Positions 56,662 to 64,000 of a stretch of DNA of 64,000 bases are shown here, in pieces. The notes under the pieces are model-generated. The model saw nothing but the letters and a program-made list of their open reading frames with translations. It was not told the DNA's origin and did no database searches. This DNA comes from Gaiellasilicea sp963802765 (GTDB taxonomy: Bacteria; Actinomycetota; Thermoleophilia; Gaiellales; Gaiellaceae): NCBI GenBank assembly GCA_963802765.1, contig CAWDJZ010000010.1, forward strand, positions 1-64,000. The letters are read 5' to 3'. The stretch's first letter is position 1, and each line of letters starts with the position of its first letter. Both the position numbers and the translations under genes were made by a program.

Positions 56662-56850
56662 TCATCGACCGCCTGCGGGGCCTAGCCCTGTGCTAGTACC
56701 GAGCCCCCTTGGGTGATGGGCCTCGCCCGCAAAGACTGCCGACGTCTGGGGCCTGGTCGCGGGAGGCGCCGCGGCGGCGACCACGACGACCGCCGCGACG
56801 GCACCCGCGGCGACGACGCTCCAGCGCCAGCGGACGGCGCGTTCGCTCAT
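56662..56850 (-). CDS. Small single-span membrane protein
   Basis: 62 residues: MSERAVRWRWSVVAAGAVAAVVVVAAAAPPATRPQTSAVFAGEAHHPRG..., one helix then a short tail outside. ATG overlaps the YceI stop (ATGA). Not recognised; likely the last gene of the operon. Confidence 0.55.
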   Translation of the reverse strand: MSERAVRWRWSVVAAGAVAAVVVVAAAAPPATRPQTSAVFAGEAHHPRGLGTSTGLGPAGGR

Positions 56851-57377
56851 GCGTGCTGATCTAGTGCGAGGCGTGCCTTCACGTGCAGCTTCGCCGGCCG
56901 CCGGATGTTCCAGAGCGGGCCTCGGCTCATGCCGAAGCGGCTCGGGTCGACCGTGGTCGTCGCCTCGACCTCGAGGTCGCCCTCGATCAGCCGAACGGAG
57001 GCGTCGAAGGCGACCGGGACGCTCCTGCCGGCTGCGAAGAGCGTGCCGGACAGGTGCACACGCCCCGTCCCCGTTGCGATGACGCGAATCGACCTGAACT
57101 GCACCAGCGGATGCTCTTCGACGTCGAAGAAGTCAGGCGCCTGCAGGTGCCTGTCGCGCGCGGCGTTGCCAGTGTCGACGCTCGCGGCGTCGATCGTCAG
57201 CGTGATCTGGGCACCGGCCGGACCGACCGTGTACGAGCCGTCGAACCGATCGAACCGCCCGCGGACGTTGTGCAAGCCCCAGAAGTGCTTCACCTCGAAC
57301 TCGACCGTCGTTTGACTCCGATCGACCGTCCAGCGCTCCGTCGTCGTCTGCCGGTTCTCGATTGCGGTACTGCTCAT
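56847..57377 (-). CDS. YceI-family lipid-binding-like protein
   Basis: 176 residues: TVDRSQTTVEFEVKHFWGLHNVRGRFDRFDGSYTV, ITLTIDAASVDTGNAARDRHLQAPDFFDVEEHPLVQFRS, VHLSGTLFAAGRSVPVAFDASVR and SRFGMSRGPLWNIRRPAKLHVKARL, the YceI beta-barrel that binds isoprenoid lipids in characterised relatives. No signal peptide is seen here. Confidence 0.92.
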   Translation of the reverse strand: MSSTAIENRQTTTERWTVDRSQTTVEFEVKHFWGLHNVRGRFDRFDGSYTVGPAGAQITLTIDAASVDTGNAARDRHLQAPDFFDVEEHPLVQFRSIRVIATGTGRVHLSGTLFAAGRSVPVAFDASVRLIEGDLEVEATTTVDPSRFGMSRGPLWNIRRPAKLHVKARLALDQHA

Positions 57378-57489
57378 GGCGTCTCCTTGGTTCGTGGGAT
57401 TCCTCGGAGCGTGGCCCTGGCCGCTGCCATCCGAGTGCCGCGCGCCGGACCTTCGCTGCCAGGCTCGGCAACCTCGCCGAAGGCCGCGC

Positions 57490-58540
57490 TTACGACGGTG
57501 CGGTGCGGGAGACCGGCTCCTCTGCGGCCAGCGACGCGTGGACGGCGGCGACGACGGCGGTTACCGGCACGGCCAGGAACGCACCGGCGATCCCGAAGAG
57601 CGATCCGCCCGCCGTCACGGCGAGCAGCACGACCGCCGGGTGCAGGTGGACGCTGCGGCTCTGGATCGTCGGCTGGAGGAACGTGCCCTCGAGGAACTGG
57701 ACGGCGACGACCAGGCCGAGGACCGCGAGTGCGAGCTCCCAGCCGCCGTCCGCGAAGCCGACGAGCACCGCGACGAGGCCGGAGGCGAGCGCGCCGACGT
57801 AAGGCACGAACGAGCCCATGAACACGAGCACCGCCAGTGCGAACGCAAGCGGGACGCCGAGCAGCCAGAGCCCGACCCCGATCAGCAGCGCGTCGACCGT
57901 CGCGACCTGCGCCGTCGCGCGAACGAACCCGCCGAGGGCGCCCCACGCGCGGCGGCCCGCACGATCGACCGCCGGGCGCGTGTCGGACGGGAAGCGCCGC
58001 AGGATCGACGCCCAGAGATCGCCGCCGTCCCGCAGCACGAAGTAGAGCATCGCGACGGCGAGCGCGACGCCGGTGACGATCCCGGCACCTGCCTGCACGC
58101 CCGAGGCGGCGTAGCCGGACGCCTGCCGCCACGAGCTCCTCGAGCGTCGACTGCAAGTCGTCCGCGAGCGTGAGGTTGAAACGCTCGCTCTCCATCTGGG
58201 CGACGATGTCGTCGACGGCGCGGGCGACCGAGTCGACGAGCTCGTCGAACTGCTGGACGACCGAGACGGCCACGATCGAGACGAGCAACGCGACGACGGC
58301 GAGCCCGGTCAGCAGGGCGAGCCCGGCGGCCGCCCGCTCGAGGTGGCGCCGGCCGCGGAACCACGAGGCGACCGGCGACAGCGCCGGCGCGATCGTGAGC
58401 GCGACCGCGATCGGCAGCGCGATCACGCGCACGTACCAGACCAGCGCGAGGAGGGCGGCCAGCGCGGACGCACAGACGAGCAACCGCCACGTCCAGGCCG
58501 CCGCCCGGTCCAGGTTCTCGCTCACCGGCGGCACGTTCAC
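57490..58540 (-). CDS. AI-2E-family transporter-like membrane protein (one +1 shift)
   Basis: About 350 residues, eight helices. VWYVRVIALPIAVALTIAPALSPVASWFRGR, SIVAVSVVQQFDELVDSVARAVDDI, then after a +1 shift near 58112 SGYAASGVQAGAGIVTGVALAVAMLYFVLRDGGDLWASILRRFP and GVPLAFALAVLVFMGSFVPYVGALASGLVAVLVGFADGGWELALAVLGLVVAVQFLEGTFLQPTIQSRSVHLHPAVVLLAVTAGGSLFGIAGAFLAVPVTAVVAA, which is diagnostic. Family members export or antiport small molecules; no signal here that it handles autoinducer-2. Confidence 0.87.
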
Positions 58541-58571
58541 CGCTCCCGCTCCCTCGACGGCTCGACGCCGC

Positions 58572-59105
58572 TCAATGGAGACCCCGCTCGGCGACGAGCA
58601 GGAGGACGGCGAGCACGCCGTTGCCCGCGCCCAGTACCGTGGCTGTGAGCCAGTTCCCTCCGCGGCGCCGGCCCGCAGCGACTCCCCACCCGACGACCTG
58701 CACGAGCGCTGCAGCGAGCGCGAGCGTCGCGCCCGTCGAGCGAGACCACGCTCCGGCCCACGCGAGCGCGAGGAGGATGGACGGCAGGGCAGCGGCTTCG
58801 ACGAGAGGCCATTCGCGACGCGCGATCAGGAGCACGTGGCGCGGTCCGAGCGCGTCGCCGCGCCGTATCCGCTCGCCGACGACCTCCGACCACACGTGCG
58901 CGGCCCAGAAGACGAGCATCGACCCGAGCAGCGACAAGGTCATCGTGCGCGCGCCCGCGCCCGACTCGTAGGCGACGCCGACGACCGATGCAGCCAGGAA
59001 CGTGCCGTAGACGGCCGCGCCGAAGCGGACGTCTCGGCGGAGAACGGGCGGCAGCTGCGGGCCGGCCGCGGCGCGCTCGCGACGCTCGAGCACGTCGAGA
59101 GGCAC
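58572..59105 (-). CDS. Membrane protein of unknown function
   Basis: 177 residues, four to five helices: FGAAVYGTFLAASVVGVAYESGAGARTMTLSLLGSMLVFWAAHVWSEVVGERIRRGD, LVEAAALPSILLALAWAGAWS, TLALAAALVQVVGWGVAAGRR and NWLTATVLGAGNGVLAVLLLVAERG. GTG start three bases after the DUF1003 stop. Not assigned. Confidence 0.65.
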   Translation of the reverse strand: MPLDVLERRERAAAGPQLPPVLRRDVRFGAAVYGTFLAASVVGVAYESGAGARTMTLSLLGSMLVFWAAHVWSEVVGERIRRGDALGPRHVLLIARREWPLVEAAALPSILLALAWAGAWSRSTGATLALAAALVQVVGWGVAAGRRRGGNWLTATVLGAGNGVLAVLLLVAERGLH

Positions 59106-59108
59106 CGG

Positions 59109-59547
59109 CTACCTCGTGCCTCGTGGCGGCGTGGTGACGGCGTGGATCGCCGTCGTGAGCTCAAGGATCTGCTGCGAGAGGGCGAGCAGCTCCTCGTTCT
59201 GCCGGTCCTCCTTCTGCACGGTCTGCCACTGCTGATCCGCGAGCGCCTGACGCTTCGCGTCCGCCCGGTTCTGGCTGATCATCACGAAGGTCGAGAGGAA
59301 GATCGCTTCGAGCGACACGATCATCGTCAGCAGGCCGTACGGGTATTCCTCGACGCCGAACGCCGATCCAGCAGCCGAACCAGACGATGTGGATGTAGAC
59401 GAACGACATCGAGCCGGCGAACGCCGTGATCCGATCCGCGATTCGGTTCTGCAAGCTCTGGGCGCGTTGCTGAGCGTGCTGGACGAGCGCCGGGTTCGGT
59501 TCGGGTGGGAGCGGCGGTCTGCGGTGGAGGCGCGTCGATGGCTCCAT
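59109..59547 (-). CDS. DUF1003 membrane protein (one +1 shift)
   Basis: About 146 residues: QNRIADRITAFAGSMSFVYIHIVWFGCWIG, then (shift near 59355) FGVEEYPYGLLTMIVSLEAIFLSTFVMISQNRADAKRQALADQQWQTVQKEDRQNEELLALSQQILELTTAIHAV. This is the DUF1003 pattern: two helices and a coiled-coil tail. Removing one G between GGC and TTC restores the frame. Follows the USP gene by three bases. Confidence 0.88.
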
Positions 59548-59550
59548 GGG

Positions 59551-60029
59551 TCAGACCGTCCCCTTCGCGTGCGGCGGCGGCACGATCAGCACGGGCCGCC
59601 GCGCGTGCGTGGCGACATCGCGCGACACGCTGCCGCCGGCGAGCTCGCGGAGGCCGCGGAGACCGCGCGATCCGACGACGATGACTGCCGCGTCGAGCTC
59701 GTCGGCGACGTCGACGATCCCCTGCCATGTCGTCGGCGCGATCGTCGCGCGCGCCTCGGCGTCGAAGCCGGCGTTCGCGCGTGCGCCGCGCCGACCTCGG
59801 CACGCCGGAGCGCGTCGGCCCTGTTCACGTCCTCGAACGCCGTTCCAGGCACAAGCGACGACGTGGCCGCGATGCCCTCGGCGAACGTGAGCGCCGGTGC
59901 CACGTCCAGCACGACCGCGCGCCGCGGGCCGAGGAGCGCGGCGGCCGCGTCGACCGCCCGCTCCGAGTCGTTCGAGCCGTCGTAGCAGATGAGGATCTGC
60001 GCATCGTCGGCCTCTAACCGCCGCGTCAC
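59551..60029 (-). CDS. Universal stress protein (frameshifted)
   Basis: USP fold: ILICYDGSNDSERAVDAAAALLGPRRAVVLDVAPAL at the N-terminus and VDVADELDAAVIVVGSRGLRGLRELAGGSVSRDVATHARRPVLIVPPPHAKG at the C-terminus, the latter with the ATP-binding G-x2-G-x9-GS loop. The frame changes around 59775, with a net shift differing from the usual +1. GTG at 60029 overlaps the stop of the small membrane ORF (GTGA). Confidence 0.85.
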
Positions 60030-60166
60030 GGCCGCCGCCTCCTCTCTCGGTTCGTCCGCCGCCTCCGCCAGGCGAGCTGCCGCTTGGCGATGCCCGCCTG
60101 GACCATCAGCACCCCGACGGACATCGCGACGAGTGCGGCCACCAGAGCCGGGTCGAGTGTCTGCAT
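60026..60166 (-). CDS. 46-residue single-span membrane protein
   Basis: MQTLDPALVAALVAMSVGVLMVQAGIAKRQLAWRRRRTNRERRRRP: short outside end, one helix, strongly basic cytoplasmic tail. ATG at 60166 has GGAGA upstream (GGAGAGCGAG), and its TGA overlaps the USP start, which supports real translation. Below usual gene-calling length; unknown function. Confidence 0.65.
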   Translation of the reverse strand: MQTLDPALVAALVAMSVGVLMVQAGIAKRQLAWRRRRTNRERRRRP

Positions 60167-60184
60167 CTCGCTCTCCTCCCAGCC

Positions 60185-60802
60185 TCAGCCGTGCGTCACG
60201 GGCTTCGCCGGGGCGTGCGGCCGAAGGCGCTGCTCGAGGTCGCCGGCGACGCGCCGCAGCTCGATCGCGAATGCGATCTGCATGACGCCGGTCACGAGCG
60301 CGAACGCCGCGACGAGCGCCAGCAGGGCCACCGCTCCCGCGCCGGGGTGCCAGAACATGATCACGCCGAACGCAACCGAGAGCAGAGCGTCCAGGACGAG
60401 CAGCAGCGACCGTCCGCCGCTGAACGGGAGGACGAACGCGAGGGCAAGCTCGAAGATCCCGCTCGCGATCGCCCACGCGGCGATGGCGTAGAGCAGCCCC
60501 AGCGCCGAGAGGTCGGGCCAGACGAAGACGACGATGCCGACCGCGACTCCGAGGAGGCCGTCGAAGGCAAGCCATGCGCGCCGGCTGCGCCCCAAGGGGA
60601 CGGTGAACGCTCCGACGATGCTCGCGACACCCGAGACGAGCGCGAACGCGCCGAACAGCGCGATCAGCGCCGTCAGGCCGATGTCCGGCCAGATGAGGAT
60701 GACGACGGCGAACGCGATCGCGAGCGCGCCGCGCAGCGCCGTGGCCTTCCAGATGCGGGCGAGCTCCCGCTCGCCCTCCTGCAGATGTGTGTCCAGGTTC
60801 AT
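60185..60802 (-). CDS. HdeD/DUF308-family membrane protein
   Basis: 205 residues, six helices in the HdeD repeat layout: LRGALAIAFAVVILIWPDIGLTALIALFGAFALVSGVASIVGAF, FDGLLGVAVGIVVFVWPDLSALGLLYAIAAWAIASGIFELALAF and LDALLSVAFGVIMFWHPGAGAVALLALVAAFALVTGVMQIAFAIELR. E. coli HdeD acts in acid resistance; role here unknown. Confidence 0.88.
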   Translation of the reverse strand: MNLDTHLQEGERELARIWKATALRGALAIAFAVVILIWPDIGLTALIALFGAFALVSGVASIVGAFTVPLGRSRRAWLAFDGLLGVAVGIVVFVWPDLSALGLLYAIAAWAIASGIFELALAFVLPFSGGRSLLLVLDALLSVAFGVIMFWHPGAGAVALLALVAAFALVTGVMQIAFAIELRRVAGDLEQRLRPHAPAKPVTHG

Positions 60803-60815
60803 GTCTCTGCTCCTT

Positions 60816-61349
60816 TCACTTCAACTTCGCCGACAGCTCGTCGGCGTTCTGTTCGAGCGCGTCGCGAGCCGCGCTGACGTGGTTCCTCTGCTCGTGCCAG
60901 GCGCCGTTGACGTCCTCGCGCGCCTGCGCGAGGCGGTCGTAGACTGCGATCCGTTGGGTGCGGACGTCGGCAATCGCCGCCTCGGCCCGCTCGCGCGCAT
61001 TCCCGGCCTTCGCCGCGGCCGTCGCCTGCAGCCGCTCGAGGTAGGTGTCCCAGCTGCGGAGCTCGTCCTCGACGGCGGCCGCGAACGTCGTCCACTCGTC
61101 GGAGACGTCTGCGACCAGCGAGTTCTCGGCGACCGCGAGCCTCGTCCTCAGCTGCCCGAGCTTCTCCTCGACCTCGTCGGGGGCCTCGCGGGCCGCGGCC
61201 AGGACGGATGCCTCCTCCCGGTGCAGCGCGTCGAGGTGCCGCCGGATCCGCGAGCTATCCGCAGCGGCACCAATCTGCGCGAATACCTGCAGCCGGTCGA
61301 TCCGGCGGCGGGCGTCCTCAATCGGGTCCTCGATCGTGGTTGTGCTCAT
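60816..61349 (-). CDS. Coiled-coil protein of unknown function
   Basis: 177 residues, almost entirely helical and charged (DARRRIDRLQVFAQIGAAADSSRIRRHLDALHREEASVLAAAREAPDEVEEKLGQLRTRLAVAENSLVADVSDEWTTFAAAVEDELRSWDTYLERLQATAAAKAGNARERAEAAIADVR). First gene of the operon continuing to 56662. No family recognised. Confidence 0.65.
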   Translation of the reverse strand: MSTTTIEDPIEDARRRIDRLQVFAQIGAAADSSRIRRHLDALHREEASVLAAAREAPDEVEEKLGQLRTRLAVAENSLVADVSDEWTTFAAAVEDELRSWDTYLERLQATAAAKAGNARERAEAAIADVRTQRIAVYDRLAQAREDVNGAWHEQRNHVSAARDALEQNADELSAKLK

Positions 61350-61445
61350 GTTCGAGCCTCCTGTTGGGTCTGTTCTCTGACGCCACGAAGGCTCGTCAGC
61401 GCCGATGCCAACGCTCTGCCAGGCGCGGCGGCGCTTCTGCCAGCT

Positions 61446-64000
61446 CTAGGTGAGCGCGGTGTCGGGGCGGGGCTCGGCGATCTCGGCGAGCCCGCGCTCT
61501 GCTGCCGTGGCGGGGTTGCCGGCGAGCGCGACGAAGAGGCTCTCGCGCGCCTGGTGCGGCCGTTGCATCGTCGACCACTCGAGGACCTCGCGGTACAGGC
61601 GATCGGCTTCGTCCGTGTTTCCGGACGCCGCGGCAATCCGAGCGAGCTGGACACGTGCGTGGGCCGCGACCCACGGCGCTTGGGCTGCCTCGGCTGTCGC
61701 AAGCGCCTGCCGCTGGAGCTCCTCGGCCTTGCGCAGATCGCCGTTCGCGAGAGCGATCGCTCCGAGTGCGGCGAGAGCGAACGCCGCGTGGTCGCCGAAC
61801 CCGATTCGCCCGGCGAGCTCGAACGCGCGCCGGTACGCATCCACCGCGGCCGCGTCTTCCCCGCGTCTCTCGGCCGCCCACGCTTCGAGCAGCAGCGCCG
61901 GGGCGCGAAACGCGTCGTATCCGACCGCGTCCGAGTGACGGCGGGCGACCGACGCCGTCGCAGTGACGGTCGAGACGTCGCCGGCGTGCGCCGCACCGAT
62001 TGCGCGAATGAGGCTGCTCGCTGCGATGCCCCAGTCGTCTCCAGCCGCCTCGAACGCGGCGGCCGCGTCGTCCGCCATCGTGGCAGCGCGTTCGATGTCG
62101 CCCGATTGCCCGAGGGCGAGCGCGAGCATCAGTTGCGCGAAGCCGCGCTGCCATGGTGCCGCAGCGGTCGCGGCAAGCGAGACCGCGCGTTCGCCGGCCG
62201 CGAGCGCGGGACCGAGATCGAACTCTTCGGTTGCGATGTAGCAGAGGTCGGCGAGCTGCTCGATCCGCAATTCGACCGGAGCGTCATCGTCCGTGGCAGA
62301 GAGGGCGAGCTCGAGGAAGCGCCGTCCCTCGGAGACGCGGTCGGCCAGCGCGAAGTACCACCCCAACGTGCCGAGCCGAACCGCGACGGCAGGGTCGGGC
62401 GCGTCGCGAGCGTAAGCGAGCGCAGCCCAGAGATTGTCGTTTTCCAGCTCGAGGCGGCGTTCCCAGCGCAGCCATTCCGGCCCGCGCAGCTCGACGCGCG
62501 CCTCGTCGGCGAGTGCCGCGAAGTGTTCGGCGTGCGCGCCGCGGGCGGCGGCGAGCCCGCCGCTCTCGGCGAGACGCTCGAGCACGTACTCGCGGACCGT
62601 GTCGAGCATGTCGTAGCGGGCGGCGCCGCCGGTGAACGAGGCCGACACGATCGACTTGTCGACCAGCGCTGCAACGAGATACGCGACGGTCGCCTCGTTG
62701 AGGCCGTGCCTCGCTGCGAGCGCGACGAGCGACGGCAGGGACGCGCCGCCGCGGTGGACGGCCAGCTGCTGGAGCAGCGTCTTCTCGTCCCCGTGCAAGA
62801 GGTCGTAGCTCCATTCCACGAGCCCTTGCAGCGCAGTGCGGGCCGGGTCCGAGGCCGGGCTGTCACGCAGGAGCGCCGCGCGCCGCTCGAGGATGGAGAC
62901 GAGCTCCGCGAGACCGAGCACGTTCACGCGCGCGGCGGCGAGCTCGATCGCCAGCGGCAATCCGTCGACGCGCCGGGCAATCTCGGCAGCGAGCGCGACA
63001 GCCTCGGCGTCCGGCTCGAATCCGGGTCGTGCCGCGCGCGCACGCTCGAGGAAGAGCTCGACGGCCGCGGCCTCGAGCGGCGCCACGGGGAGTCTCACCT
63101 CGCTCGCGACGTGGAGCGCCTCGCGGCTCGTCGCCAGGATCCGGGCCTGGGGACACTCCGCGAGGACCGTCGACGCGATCCGCGCTGCCTCGTCGAGCAC
63201 GTGCTCGCACGCGTCGAGAACGAGGAGAGCCGCTGCATGGCGCAAGCCGTGAAGTCACGCGCGCGAGCGGATCGGAGCCGCGAACGTCGACGGCGTGTGC
63301 AAGGAGGCGGACGGCGTCGGCCGCGCCGCCCGCCCGCGCGAAGTCGACGAGCCAGATGCCGTCGGGGAACTCGTCCTCGAGGGAACGCGCCGTCTCGAGC
63401 GCGAGCCGGCTCTTCCCGACGCCCGGCGGCCCGGCGAGCGTGACGAGGCGGTGCTCGCGCAGAAGGGCGGCGACCTGGGCGAGCTCGTCCTCGCGGCCGA
63501 CGAACGACGTCGAAGGTGCGGGGAGGTTGCCGCGGCGCCCGCGGTCGACCGGGACGGCGGCAATCGCCGGATCGTGCGCGAGGATCGCCTCCTGGAGCCG
63601 GCGGAGCTCGGGTCCCGGCTCGAGTCCAAGCTCGTCGGCGAGCACGCGCCGCGCCTCCTGGAACGTCTCGAGCGCATCGGCCTGCCGGCCGCTGCGATAG
63701 AGCGCCAGCATCAGCTGCCCCCACAGCCGCTCCCGGAAGGGGTTGTCCGCGAGCGCCGACCGGAGCGCCGGCTCGAGCTCCCGATGCTCGCCGAGCGCGA
63801 GCATGACCTCGAACTGCTCCTCGAGCGCGTCGACGCGCAGCGTCTCGAGCCGGCGCGCCTCGGCGCTGAACCACGCCGTCCGGGGTCAGACCCTGCAGCG
63901 GCGGGCCGCGCCAGAGATCCAGCGCCGACGCGACCGTGTCCGCCGCGGACCGGGACGTCGGCGTCGCGCAACGCATCGCGCGTCTCCGCGAGCAGCTCCT
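61446..64000 (-). CDS. AfsR/SARP-like regulator with BTAD and NB-ARC domains, 5' end outside window
   Basis: Partial; the N-terminal DNA-binding part lies beyond the right edge. Visible from the 5' side: bacterial transcriptional activation domain (ALDLWRGPPLQGLTPDG ... WFSAEARRLETLRVDALEEQFEVMLALGEHRELEPALRSALADNPFRERLWGQLMLALYRSGRQADALETFQEARRVLADELGLEPGPELRRLQEAIL), then the ATPase (FVGREDELAQVAALL; Walker A GPPGVGKS; LVLDACEHVLDEAA; GLPLAIELAAARV), then TPR-like repeats. Frame breaks near 63945, 63878 and 63247, mostly +1. The run of genes it might control is the stress-type operon downstream. Confidence 0.82.

Noticed and set aside
60534..63443. 969-codon plus-strand open frame opposite HdeD and the AfsR-like gene
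   Set aside because: Same GC-driven antisense effect; the minus strand holds recognisable HdeD, BTAD and ATPase motifs.
63870..63900. GGGGTCAGACCC block as another copy of the palindromic repeat
   Set aside because: It encodes LQGLTPDG within the AfsR-like BTAD domain and lacks the GGACATG arms.

Overview
The window is high-GC, densely packed chromosomal DNA of an actinomycete-type bacterium. It opens with a complete rRNA operon and continues with mostly chromosomal genes. Pointers to Actinomycetota are an ECF sigma factor paired with an RskA-type anti-sigma factor, Rpf/transglycosylase-like and PASTA-PBP cell-wall genes, AfsR/SARP and LAL-type LuxR regulators, mycobacterial-style SerA, and many GTG/TTG starts. 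A deep lineage such as Thermoleophilia (Gaiellales/Solirubrobacterales) is my guess from gene content, not a demonstrated assignment. No phage or IS element is visible, but there is a small accessory patch near 51-56 kb.

Layout. 1-5340: 5S, 23S and 16S rRNA (minus strand) with processing stems, a boxA-like leader and a strong promoter overlapping the tyrS stop codon. 5337-12319: a tightly overlapping minus-strand operon (DUF4331 protein, TPR protein, NicO and NiCoT metal permeases, alpha-hydroxy-acid oxidase, tyrS). A second DUF4331 gene lies upstream, divergent from an ECF sigma/anti-sigma pair (13875-15106). 15.1-22.2 kb: recQ, a class A PBP, 3-methyladenine glycosylase, a possible DUF370-like protein and membrane proteins. 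22.2-27.5 kb: a DegT aminotransferase, ilvE, a YbaK deacylase, serA and a class V aminotransferase. 27.5-30.9 kb: wall and membrane proteins, including a three-gene unit joined by CTGA overlaps. 30.9-31.1 kb: a cluster of palindromic repeats. 31.1-36.7 kb: gatCAB, cspA, folD and an HMG-CoA-reductase-like gene. 36.7-43.1 kb: a secreted PPC-like protein, diiron protein, thioesterase, exported intradiol dioxygenase and vanadium-haloperoxidase-like protein. 43.1-50.9 kb: LAL regulator, tRNA-Cys, aminotransferase, M1 peptidase and small proteins. 51-56.3 kb: recD remnant, second recQ, and two tRNA 3'-half direct repeats enclosing about 2.4 kb of orphan genes. 56.6-61.4 kb: a stress/envelope-type operon (YceI, AI-2E, DUF1003, USP, HdeD, small membrane proteins). 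61.4-64 kb: an AfsR/SARP-like regulator cut by the right edge.

A dominant feature is that many otherwise well-conserved genes are broken by single-base shifts, nearly all net +1. They hit essential-type genes (folD, PBP) as well as dispensable ones, so they look mainly like consensus errors. I annotate those genes as one CDS each and give approximate shift positions. Start codons are often non-ATG within 4-bp stop/start overlaps (GTGA, TTGA, CTGA and possibly ATAG), which means several true N-termini are missed by ATG/GTG-only calling.
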